A stretch of 25,980 nt of DNA from HGM04593 sp964470845 (GTDB lineage Bacteria; Bacteroidota; Bacteroidia; Bacteroidales; Bacteroidaceae), in NCBI GenBank assembly GCA_964470845.1, contig CAYYEL010000026.1:1-25980 (forward strand). Reading direction: 5' to 3'. Numbering within the stretch: position 1 is the stretch's first letter; every line of letters begins with the position of its first letter. The notes under the pieces are model-generated. The model was not told the origin of the DNA. It made no database searches and saw only the letters and a program-made list of their open reading frames with translations. Shown here piece after piece: positions 1 through 7,341 of the stretch. Position numbers and translations under genes: made by a program.

Positions 1-1
1 C

Positions 2-286
2 GTAGCACACTACGACCTACGCTTCGTAAAGCCGTTAGACACAGAAATGTTACACTCGATAGGTAAAAAATTCAAGAACATAATTACCGTAGAAGACGGT
101 TCAATATCGGGCGGTGCAGGCTCGGCAATAACCGAGTTTATGGCAGCAAACAAATACACCCCCACAATACGTTGTATAGGAATCCCCGACAACTTTGTCG
201 AGCACGGAACCCCCGAACAATTATACAAAATATGCAATATGGACAAGGCAGCCGTTCTTGATGCCATAATGCAAATGAAAAAATAA
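2..286 (+). CDS. dxs: 1-deoxy-D-xylulose-5-phosphate synthase, C-terminal fragment
   Basis: The frame is open from the left edge, so only about the last 94 residues are present. The piece matches the C-terminal transketolase-like domain of DXS: a VKPLD stretch, an ITVEDG stretch, SGGAGSAI, then GIPDNFVEHG and a short helical tail. DXS condenses pyruvate and glyceraldehyde-3-phosphate with thiamine diphosphate, the first step of the MEP isoprenoid pathway; ispG of the same pathway lies further along this window. The stop at 284-286 is six bases before the trkA start, so dxs, trkA and trkH probably share a transcript. The 5' part and promoter lie outside the window. Family assignment is firm; nothing can be said about the missing catalytic N-terminal part. 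Confidence 0.9.
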   Translation, partial: VAHYDLRFVKPLDTEMLHSIGKKFKNIITVEDGSISGGAGSAITEFMAANKYTPTIRCIGIPDNFVEHGTPEQLYKICNMDKAAVLDAIMQMKK

Positions 287-292
287 AAGGCT

Positions 293-1630
293 ATGAAAAT
301 AGTTATTGCAGGTGCCGGCGCAGTGGGCACACACCTTGCCAAGATGCTGTCCGAGGAACACGAGAATGTCGTTCTTATGGACGAGCAAGAGGAGCGCCTC
401 GGAAAAATGGAGTCGATGTTCGACCTCAAAGCATTGGTTGGTTCACCCGTGCGAATAGGCGACCTTGTAGCCGCAGGCACCGACAAGACCGACCTTTTTG
501 TGGCCGTAACGCCCGAAGAGAGCGTCAACATAACCGCCTGCATATTAGCACACTATCTTGGTGCAAAAAAGACCATTGCCCGCATCGACAACTACGAATA
601 TCTTCAGCCCAAGCACCGCGAATATTTTAAGTCGTTAGGAGTAAATTCACTCATCTACCCCGAACAGCTTGCAGCCGAGGAGATTACAACAGGCATAAAA
701 TACAGTTGGATGCGCCAGATGCTTGAGTTTGGCAACGGCGCGTTGGTGATGATAGGCGTAAAGATAAGAGCCAACTCCTCACTGTTGAATATCCCCTTCC
801 GCGAGCTTGCCCGCGACATTCCCTACCATATAGTAGCCATCCAACGTGGCGACATTACCATAATTCCGCGTGGAGGCGACATATTGGAAGCCGACGACCT
901 TGTCTGCTTTATGACGACCAAGGAGCAAATATCACACGTGCGCAAGATATGCGGAAAAGAACAATATGCTGAGGTGCGCAGCATCATAATAATGGGTGGC
1001 GGACGAATAGCAGTGCGCACGGCCAACCTTGTCCCCGACGACATAAGCGTCAAGATAATAGAGAGTGATATGGCGCGTTGCCGCAGGCTCATCGAGCTTG
1101 TCGATGACCGTGTGATGATAATCAACGGCGATGCACGCGACCCCGAGCTTCTATTGAGCGAGGGCATACAGCACACCGACGCCTTTATCGCGCTTGGCGA
1201 CAACTCCGAGACAAACATTCTTGCCTGCCTCTCGGCCAAGCGAGCCGGTGTCTCACGTACAATTGCCGAAATTGAGACCATCGACTATATCTCTATGGCC
1301 GAGAGTATGGATATTGGTTCGGTGATTAACAAAAAGAAGTTGGCGGCAAGCACAATATTCCAGATGATGCTAAAGACCGACGTTTCAAGCGTAAAATGCC
1401 TCACATTCATTCAAGCCGTCGTTGTCGAGTTTCCCGTGCGCGAGGGCGCCGCAATAACACGTAAGCCGGTAAAAGACTTAGGATTGCCCGACGGAGCAAA
1501 TATCGGTGGCCTCATACGCAACGGTGAGGGTCTAAGAGTGAGTGGTAACACTATGATTCAAGCCGAAGATCACGTAATAATCTTCTGCCTCGAAAAGGTA
1601 TTGAAAAAACTTGAAAAATACTTCAACTGA
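293..1630 (+). CDS. trkA: Trk potassium uptake regulatory subunit TrkA (two RCK domains)
   Basis: A 445-residue cytosolic protein, the usual full length of TrkA. It has two tandem RCK units. The first starts with a Rossmann glycine motif, GAGAVG at residues 7-12, and an acidic residue (D30) at the end of the second strand, expected for NAD(H) binding. The second has GGGRIA at about 235-240. Each Rossmann fold is followed by a TrkA_C-type domain (about 140-220 and 370-445). TrkA forms the gating ring on the TrkH channel. The stop codon overlaps the trkH start by one base (ATGA), implying translational coupling. The ATG start gives the glycine motif its normal distance from the N-terminus. No own promoter is evident. 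Confidence 0.95.
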   Translation: MKIVIAGAGAVGTHLAKMLSEEHENVVLMDEQEERLGKMESMFDLKALVGSPVRIGDLVAAGTDKTDLFVAVTPEESVNITACILAHYLGAKKTIARIDNYEYLQPKHREYFKSLGVNSLIYPEQLAAEEITTGIKYSWMRQMLEFGNGALVMIGVKIRANSSLLNIPFRELARDIPYHIVAIQRGDITIIPRGGDILEADDLVCFMTTKEQISHVRKICGKEQYAEVRSIIIMGGGRIAVRTANLVPDDISVKIIESDMARCRRLIELVDDRVMIINGDARDPELLLSEGIQHTDAFIALGDNSETNILACLSAKRAGVSRTIAEIETIDYISMAESMDIGSVINKKKLAASTIFQMMLKTDVSSVKCLTFIQAVVVEFPVREGAAITRKPVKDLGLPDGANIGGLIRNGEGLRVSGNTMIQAEDHVIIFCLEKVLKKLEKYFN

Positions 1631-3087
1631 TGTTTCATCCCAAAGTAATATTGCGCATCATAGGCCTGCTGCTTCAGCTCGAAGCACTGTTTCTTGCCTG
1701 CTGTTTAGGCCTGTCGCTCTACTTGAAAGAGGAGGGGATGCTCGGCGCCTATATATACACATTGGTTGCGCTTGTGAGCAGTGGACTTTTACTCACTTAC
1801 ATAGGCTACAACAAAGAGCGAAATATATCGCGCAAGGATGGTTATATTGTTGTAACGCTCTGTTGGGTGGTTTTTTCGTTATTTGGTGCGATACCTTATT
1901 ATATAAGCGGCTATCTGCCGACAATCACGGATGCCTTTTTTGAGACTATGGCCGGGTTCACAACCACCGGCGCATCGGTGGTGGGCAACATCGACGAGCT
2001 TCCGCGCAGCCTTGTCTTTTGGCGCATTATGACACAGTGGATAGGCGGCTTGGGAATTGTGTTCTTTACTGTCGCCGTACTGCCCATATTCGGCCTTGGC
2101 GACCTGCATCTGTTCGCAGCCGAGACTATCGGCATTGCACGTGCAAAACTACATCCGCGCATTTCGGTTACTGCACGATGGATTCTCACCATATACGTCT
2201 GTCTGACGATTATCGAGGCTGTGTGTCTTAGGATAGCCGGGATGAGTAATTTCGATGCATTGTGCCACGCAATGTCAACAATGTCAACAGGCGGAATTTC
2301 GACCAACAGCGGAGGTATTGCAGCCTTTAATTCTCCTGCCATCGAATATATCATAATTACTTTTATGATTATGGGCGGAACGAGTTTCTCGTTGCTCTAT
2401 TTGGCCATTTTTAAGGCTCGCCCGGGCGAGCTTTTCCGCGATGCGGAGTTTAAATCTTACATTACGTTTATAGGGATATTTACAACAATCATCTGTTTGG
2501 GACTTTATACCACTGAGAGTATGAGTGCCGAGGGGACATTCCGCACCGCACTGTTTCAGGTTACGTCGGTAATCACCACCACGGGATTCTCAATCACCGA
2601 CTACTCGCAGTGGTCGCCCGTGCTGTGGTTCATCCTCAGCGGTGCAATGTTCATAGGTGCTTGTTCGGGCTCGACAACAGGAGCAATGAAGAGTATTCGT
2701 GTGGCTATTCTTGGGCGTGTAATGAACAATGAGTTTAAGCGCATCGTTCATCCCAATGCCATAATCCCCGTGAGATTGGGACGCAAAATTGTTTCGGAGC
2801 AGATTCAATCGGCCGTGCTTGCTTTTACTGTACTGTATGTAGGAATGGTGGTTGTTGGCATTATCATAAATATGTGTTTCGGGTTGAATCTTGTTGATGC
2901 TTACGGTCTTTCACTGTCGAGTGTCAGCAATGCAGGCCCCGGCATCGGCAGCTACACCTCGGCGGCAGCAATGGCAACGCTTCCCGATGCGCTCAAATGG
3001 TTCTACTGTTTTCAGATGCTTGTGGGACGTTTAGAGTTTTTTGCGGTGCTGTTGCTCTTTACACCGATATTCTGGAAAAGACAATAA
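1630..3087 (+). CDS. trkH: Trk potassium uptake transmembrane subunit TrkH
   Basis: A 485-residue polytopic inner-membrane protein of normal TrkH length. Four pore-loop signatures of the SKT superfamily are visible: FTTTGA (filter G114), MSTGG (G221), ITTTGF (G319) and NAGPG (about G436), each carrying the conserved filter glycine. The motif CSGSTTGAMKSIR between the third and fourth repeats is typical of TrkH. It forms the K+-conducting pore, regulated by the TrkA ring encoded just upstream and overlapping by one base. The gene ends in a region that converges with the minus-strand DUF4435 gene. Composition is like its neighbours and nothing is missing. Confidence 0.95.
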   Translation: MFHPKVILRIIGLLLQLEALFLACCLGLSLYLKEEGMLGAYIYTLVALVSSGLLLTYIGYNKERNISRKDGYIVVTLCWVVFSLFGAIPYYISGYLPTITDAFFETMAGFTTTGASVVGNIDELPRSLVFWRIMTQWIGGLGIVFFTVAVLPIFGLGDLHLFAAETIGIARAKLHPRISVTARWILTIYVCLTIIEAVCLRIAGMSNFDALCHAMSTMSTGGISTNSGGIAAFNSPAIEYIIITFMIMGGTSFSLLYLAIFKARPGELFRDAEFKSYITFIGIFTTIICLGLYTTESMSAEGTFRTALFQVTSVITTTGFSITDYSQWSPVLWFILSGAMFIGACSGSTTGAMKSIRVAILGRVMNNEFKRIVHPNAIIPVRLGRKIVSEQIQSAVLAFTVLYVGMVVVGIIINMCFGLNLVDAYGLSLSSVSNAGPGIGSYTSAAAMATLPDALKWFYCFQMLVGRLEFFAVLLLFTPIFWKRQ

Positions 3088-3300
3088 TAAACTGCTTGAA
3101 TTTCTAAAAAAGGTTTTTCTTATACCGGAAAGCCACACTGCTCGCAATTTTTTCATATTCAAAAATACCTGCTTTCTTCTTTTTCTCGGTTACCGGAGGC
3201 CGACTACGCGCTCTGCAAAAAAACAGTTAAACAGTCTATTTTTGCCCTATAAAAAACTTAACGATGCAAATTTAAACAGTATCTTAAAAAGATTGCATAT
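3088..3300. other. Convergent spacer between trkH and the DUF4435 gene
   Basis: No convincing gene is seen. The right end (3264-3298) is an imperfect hairpin: ATGCAA and TTGCAT outer arms around TTTAA and TTAAA inner arms. It lies two bases past the stop of the minus-strand gene and could end that transcript. Much of 3168-3291 resembles 7216-7335 (see the repeat entries). Confidence 0.5.
3168..3291 (+). repeat. Diverged spacer repeat, copy A
   Basis: Aligned by eye with copy B at 7216-7335. Five anchors occur in the same order at nearly the same spacing: CCTG (3168), CGGTTAC (3187), TACGCGC (3205), CCTATAAAAA (3246) and AAATTTAAACAG (3268). Offsets from CCTG are 19, 37, 78 and 100, against 19, 35, 74 and 95 in copy B. 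Both copies start about 80 bases after the stop of a plus-strand gene. Function unknown; it could be an RNA element, a regulatory site or an old duplication. Confidence 0.5.
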
Positions 3301-4311
3301 TCAGCCCTTTTTCTGTGTTTCGATATTTGCAAGAAGCTGCTCAATATCGCGCCTAATCCATTTATATGGAGTAGAATCCTTGTAGTTGGTATTCTTGCTG
3401 AGCATAAGCGCAACGTCGCACTGACTGTGCCTATACGACGATAATTCATTATTATATTGCTGACGGTGGCAGGCCAGACGCTGAATCTCGGTCTCGCGTT
3501 TATTGCGCAGATGGCGGCACACCGGCCCTAAAATGCGCAACACGACACTATCCATAATGTGATGTCCTTGGATATATAAATAGGTATCCTCGTCGATAAT
3601 TTCCAAGCGTGCAAACTCTTTTTTAAGCGCCTCGTATTTTGGTAGAAGATGAGGAAAATTCTTCTCAAACAGTTGCAAATGATGATTCACGCGCAGGGCC
3701 AATTGCTTAAGAGAGTGCTCGGGATTGCCAATATTAAATGAGGTGATGCGCACAACCTCGCAGAAACGCTGCATACTCATCGTCTTTAGGTCGCGCATAC
3801 GATAAAAGAGTATATTCCACAGAAACAGCGGATAACAGATGCGCGAATAGAGTTTCATATATGCTACAAAATCAAGCACATCATCGTCGTTCAGCGTGCT
3901 TTGCACACAGACGGCTTTAAGCCCGTCGGCATAACATTTCAGATTCTCTATGGCATAGGCGTATGTGTGCAGAATATAGTCGTTCTCGATAAGCTGACGC
4001 GAGGTAGATGTTGCACCTTGCAGAAGGTAGTCGTAATCACTATCTACACAGGCTATCATATTCTTTCCCACTCCCTTGCCCAACATATTCATCATCGCCT
4101 GCTTTTTACCCTTTGTAAGGCTTTTACGTGCAGGCAAGAGAACCTCGAAATGATATTTATCATTCTCGAATTCATCGAATATCGAACGCCAAAAGGATAT
4201 ATCATCGTAGCTCTCGACATAGGCTACAATGCGCAGCTTATTGCGTTTGGGCCTTAGGGCATTGGCAGCCTCGATAAAGCCCGAGTTCAGATAATCTGTG
4301 AGTTTTTTCAT
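3301..4311 (-). CDS. DUF4435 / TOPRIM-like protein (AriB-like)
   Basis: A 336-residue protein read from the ATG at 4311; an in-frame TTG three codons upstream is less likely. In numbering from that TTG, the N-terminal part has a TOPRIM-like pattern: YVESYDD with E36 and D40, then FW, and an acidic cluster VDSDYD (D93, D95, D97) after a hydrophobic strand. This matches the DUF4435 family, whose best-known member is AriB, the effector of the PARIS anti-phage system. The C-terminal half is helical with no motif I recognise. It follows the ATPase gene by 19 bases, so the two are almost certainly one operon. In PARIS, AriA holds AriB and releases it as a nuclease when triggered; whether this pair works that way is inference. 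The acidic residues look intact. Confidence 0.72.
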   Translation of the reverse strand: MKKLTDYLNSGFIEAANALRPKRNKLRIVAYVESYDDISFWRSIFDEFENDKYHFEVLLPARKSLTKGKKQAMMNMLGKGVGKNMIACVDSDYDYLLQGATSTSRQLIENDYILHTYAYAIENLKCYADGLKAVCVQSTLNDDDVLDFVAYMKLYSRICYPLFLWNILFYRMRDLKTMSMQRFCEVVRITSFNIGNPEHSLKQLALRVNHHLQLFEKNFPHLLPKYEALKKEFARLEIIDEDTYLYIQGHHIMDSVVLRILGPVCRHLRNKRETEIQRLACHRQQYNNELSSYRHSQCDVALMLSKNTNYKDSTPYKWIRRDIEQLLANIETQKKG

Positions 4312-4330
4312 AGCCACCAACGATTGTTAT

Positions 4331-5155
4331 CTATTTTACAATATCCTCTATCTCGGTAACAGCATCAATCCAACCGTCCATAATTATTGCAGGCGAGTGA
4401 GTGCACAGTATTATCTGCACGTTGGGATTAAGCGTACGTATAAGAGTAACGAGGCGCTGTTGCCACTCGATGTGCAACGAAATTTCGGGTTCGTCCATAA
4501 ACAACACCCCGGGACGACACTCCATCACAAGCGCCGTGAGCAGAATCACGAGCAACTGTTTCTCGCCTGTTGACAGTATGTAGGGCGGCAGCAACTCGCC
4601 ATATTGATTAAAAAATATCTCGTTACGGTCGCGCACAATAGTCTTGCCGGTAGCTGCAAAAAGGTCGTCGATAAGGTCTTGAAAAATTCTCTTGGGCTTT
4701 GTAAGTTCGGTGGCCAGACGCTGGTCGTCGGGATTGCCCGATGTGAGCAACGCAATTATTCTGTTACCTACATTCACCTGATAGTTAAGATAGCGCCTTT
4801 GCAGATGATAAAGTTGCCAATCGAGCTCGGTACGAATATCTGCACCCGATATTTTCTCGAAAATTTCACTGTTGAGCACAGGCCTATCGACACTGCTGAT
4901 GTGTTCAAATGTTATTCCCGTCGAGTCCTCGGGATAAAAAGTGATATTCACCCCCTTGTCGGGATTACGTGTTACAAGCCCGTCGCGCAGAACCTTAAGA
5001 TGCGCAGCCGAACGATTGATAATTGTACTCTTGCCCACTCCATTGCTACCACTTAAGATATTTACATCGGGACGAAGCTCCCAATATATGTGTCGGCGGT
5101 TACTCCACAAAGAATCAATCTCGATACTTTTAATATACTGCGCAAGTTTCTCCAT
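4331..5155 (-). CDS. ABC/OLD-type AAA ATPase (AriA-like)
   Basis: A 274-residue ATPase with every ABC-type nucleotide-binding element: Walker A GSNGVGKS (36-43), signature-like LSTGEKQ (194-200), Walker B VLFMDE (217-222), SLH D-loop region (226-228) and switch histidine in THSPA (H253). It is short for this group and lacks a long coiled-coil arm. The start at 5155 is chosen because MEKLAQ begins the usual first strand; the frame stays open to an ATG at 5269, which would add a 38-residue hydrophobic, Cys-rich leader that I consider untranslated. The partner DUF4435 gene is 19 bases downstream. The order ATPase then DUF4435 is that of PARIS, but housekeeping OLD-like pairs exist too, so a defence role is not proven. 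Confidence 0.75.
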   Translation of the reverse strand: MEKLAQYIKSIEIDSLWSNRRHIYWELRPDVNILSGSNGVGKSTIINRSAAHLKVLRDGLVTRNPDKGVNITFYPEDSTGITFEHISSVDRPVLNSEIFEKISGADIRTELDWQLYHLQRRYLNYQVNVGNRIIALLTSGNPDDQRLATELTKPKRIFQDLIDDLFAATGKTIVRDRNEIFFNQYGELLPPYILSTGEKQLLVILLTALVMECRPGVLFMDEPEISLHIEWQQRLVTLIRTLNPNVQIILCTHSPAIIMDGWIDAVTEIEDIVK

Positions 5156-5303
5156 AATCAACAGAATAAAAGGTTCTTTATTAAGCCATAGAGCAATGTG
5201 TAGCCACAATGCCATACAACAAAAACAACAAACGAACAAGTGAGATACGCGAACCCTGTTCCAACACATTACAACGAATGCAAATTATCTTCACTGTTTA
5301 CAG

Positions 5304-5334
5304 CAAAAATACTACAATATTTCACCAATGCAAA
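5304..5334 (-). promoter_or_regulatory. Bacteroides-type promoter for the ATPase/DUF4435 operon
   Basis: On the minus strand this reads TTTG (5334-5331), a 19-base spacer, then TATTTTTG (5311-5304), an exact match to TTTG / TAnnTTTG. Transcription would start near 5297, leaving an untranslated leader of about 140 bases before the ATG at 5155. Confidence 0.6.
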
Positions 5335-5412
5335 TAAAGATTATCAAATAATTGTGAAAAAACCCTATTTATTATCCGACGTAAAGAATTTTATTTTTAT
5401 TTTCGCATATAA

Positions 5413-5432
5413 TTAAGAGGCTGTTCTAATTT
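5413..5432 (-). repeat. Short element related to the end of the spacer repeats, inverted
   Basis: The minus strand reads AAATTAGAACAGCCTCTTAA, matching 16 of 20 positions of AAATTTAAACAGTATCTTAA at 3268-3287. With copy A it brackets the ATPase/DUF4435 operon in opposite orientation. At this length in AT-rich DNA, chance is possible. Confidence 0.3.
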
Positions 5433-5495
5433 ATTGAGCAATTATGCAAACGAGCCAAGCAGCCTCCACAAAAATAATTCTAAAAGAGTGAGCCT

Positions 5496-7139
5496 ATGGT
5501 ACGCATATTCTGCAAGAACAACGGTAAGAGTAAAAGTTTCGAGGCAGGAGTAAACCTCATCGACATTTACAAGCGAATGAATTTAGAGCTGCCCTACAAG
5601 CCGGTAGCCGCACGCGTAAACAACGAGATTGTGGGACTCACATTCCGAGTGTATCAGAACAAAGACATTGAGTTCATTGACATCACCTCCGAGGATGGAA
5701 TGAGAGTATATGTCCGTTCGCTCACATTTGTAATGATGAAAGCAATGCACGAGCTCTTTCCCGGACGCACAGTGAGGTTCGAGAACCCAATATCCAAAGG
5801 CTACTACTGCCGTATGGAGACCGAGCTCACCGAAAAAGAGGTAGATAAAGTGCGCGAAGCGATGCACGCAATAATAGAGCGCGACATTCATTTTCATCGT
5901 ATCGAGTGCCACACAGCCGAGGCCATCAAAATATTCTCCAAAATAGGCCGACACGACAAAGTGAGACAACTTGAGACCTACGGTTCACTCTATGCAAGCT
6001 ACTATATGCTCGAAGATTATATCGACTACTACTATGGCGGACTATTACCAAGCACCGGTTATCTGACACTCTTCGAGATTGAGAAATTCAGCGACGGAGT
6101 ACTGCTGCGCGTCCCCGACCGCGACAAGCCAATGTCGCTCGAAGACAAAGTGCCGCAAGAGAAGCTGCAAGAGCGCTTCACCGAGCGCCTCAGATGGCAA
6201 CAGATTATGGGCGTCGAGACCGTTGGCGATTTTAACAAAGCCATAATAGAGGGTTACGGCATTGAGCTTGTAAACGTCTCCGAGGCACTGCAAGAGAAGC
6301 GCATTGCGTTCATTGCCGACGAGATTAAACGCCGCGGCTCGCGCGTGGTGCTGATAGCAGGCCCATCATCCTCGGGAAAAACAACCACCAGCAAACGTCT
6401 GAACGTACATCTTATGGCGTGCGGTCTGCGACCCTATGCAATATCCCTCGACGACTTTTTCCTGAACCGCACACAGACCCCATTGAAAGAGGATGGCGAC
6501 TACGACTTTGAGTCGATATACTCAATAGACCTCCCCTATTTCAATGAATCGCTGAACAAAATACTCGCAGGCGAAGAGGTTGCCCTGCCCCACTACAATT
6601 TTCAAAAAGGCGAACGCGAATATCTTGGCAACAGCATAAAGCTCGCCCCTCAAATGGTACTTGTGATTGAAGGCACACACGGCCTGAATCCAATACTCAC
6701 CGCACAGATACCCGAGGAGGAGAAATTCCGCATATACGTCTCGGCACTAACCTCCATAAAGCTCGATTTTCACAACTACATTCCCACGTCCGACAACCGC
6801 CTGCTGCGCCGTATGCTGCGCGACTACAAATATCGCGGCTACGATGCAGTAGAAACAATCAGACGCTGGCCCGACGTACGCGAGGGCGAAGAAAAATGGA
6901 TATTCCCCTACCAAGAGAATGCCGATGTAATGTTCAACTCGGCACTATTGTACGAGCTTGCAGTGCTTAAGCCCCACGTCGAGCCCCTCCTAAGGCAAGT
7001 GCCCGAGAATTGCACAGAGTACTCTGTGGCCCGCCGCCTATTGAAATTCCTCGAATATATTGTACCTTTGCAAGACAAAGAGCTACCACCAACCTCCCTG
7101 ATACGCGAATTTTTGGGCGGAAGCAGCTTCACCTACTAA
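5496..7139 (+). CDS. Uridine kinase-like protein with N-terminal TGS/threonyl-tRNA-synthetase-like region
   Basis: A 547-residue fusion. Residues 1-65 resemble a TGS domain; about 66-200 resemble the second additional domain of threonyl/alanyl-tRNA synthetases (FHRIECHTAEA near 133-143). Residues 280-500 are a phosphoribulokinase/uridine kinase P-loop domain: Walker A GPSSSGKT (289-296), then SLDDFF and IEGTHGLNP. Proteins of this architecture are usually annotated as uridine kinase or nucleoside kinase and occur across Bacteroidota and Thermotogae. The kinase part suggests ATP-dependent phosphorylation of a nucleoside-like substrate; the true substrate is uncertain. It is read divergently from the ATPase operon and is followed by rpoN in the same direction after about 200 bases. 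The ATG at 5496 starts directly at the first TGS strand. Confidence 0.85.
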   Translation: MVRIFCKNNGKSKSFEAGVNLIDIYKRMNLELPYKPVAARVNNEIVGLTFRVYQNKDIEFIDITSEDGMRVYVRSLTFVMMKAMHELFPGRTVRFENPISKGYYCRMETELTEKEVDKVREAMHAIIERDIHFHRIECHTAEAIKIFSKIGRHDKVRQLETYGSLYASYYMLEDYIDYYYGGLLPSTGYLTLFEIEKFSDGVLLRVPDRDKPMSLEDKVPQEKLQERFTERLRWQQIMGVETVGDFNKAIIEGYGIELVNVSEALQEKRIAFIADEIKRRGSRVVLIAGPSSSGKTTTSKRLNVHLMACGLRPYAISLDDFFLNRTQTPLKEDGDYDFESIYSIDLPYFNESLNKILAGEEVALPHYNFQKGEREYLGNSIKLAPQMVLVIEGTHGLNPILTAQIPEEEKFRIYVSALTSIKLDFHNYIPTSDNRLLRRMLRDYKYRGYDAVETIRRWPDVREGEEKWIFPYQENADVMFNSALLYELAVLKPHVEPLLRQVPENCTEYSVARRLLKFLEYIVPLQDKELPPTSLIREFLGGSSFTY

Positions 7140-7215
7140 GAAGATATTTAAATTTCTTTCAAAAATTATATTTACATTATGCACGGGGGTACTTGTCTTT
7201 TTATGCTCTTTTTTG

Positions 7216-7335
7216 CCTGTTTTTCCCTTTTCTGCGGTTACATATCACTCTATGCGCCCTTAAAAAATAAAAAAACATTCTAAAAAAGACCTATAAAAAT
7301 TCAAGGACATAAATTTAAACAGCTTCTAAGAAAAA
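7216..7335 (+). repeat. Diverged spacer repeat, copy B
   Basis: Counterpart of copy A at 3168-3291: CCTG (7216), CGGTTAC (7235), TATGCGC (7251), CCTATAAAAA (7290), AAATTTAAACAG (7311). It begins 77 bases after the kinase stop and runs up to the rpoN start, so it would be the leader or promoter region of rpoN. I see no full TTTG / TAnnTTTG pair; TAAATTTA at 7310-7317 is a one-mismatch -7 candidate without a -33. Confidence 0.5.
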
Positions 7336-7341
7336 AAGAAA

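Larger units (their letters stand above)
5156..5495. other. Divergent intergenic region between the ATPase and kinase genes
   Basis: A 340-base AT-rich spacer without a supported gene. It holds the minus-strand promoter at 5304-5334, a possible plus-strand -7 element TATTTTCG at 5398-5405 without a good -33 partner, and an inverted short element at 5413-5432 related to the end of the spacer repeats. Confidence 0.5.

Noticed and set aside
823..1281. Long minus-strand open frame inside trkA, and similar frames inside fbp, ispG and the S46 gene
   Set aside because: They overlap strongly supported genes, have no recognisable motif and arise from the codon bias of the real strand.
3267..3274. TAAATTTG on the minus strand just past the DUF4435 stop
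   Set aside because: No -33 partner and it would read only antisense to trkH; it is better explained as part of the hairpin/repeat.
5156..5269. 38-residue upstream extension of the ATPase from an in-frame ATG at 5269
   Set aside because: It is Cys-rich and hydrophobic, unlike the usual start of this family; the ATG at 5155 begins at the expected first strand. Kept only as an open question in the promoter finding.
5372..5379. Single TTATCCGA upstream of the kinase gene, like a half-site of the operator at 11527
   Set aside because: Only one unit, no 10-bp partner and no mirror copy; 8 bases can occur by chance.
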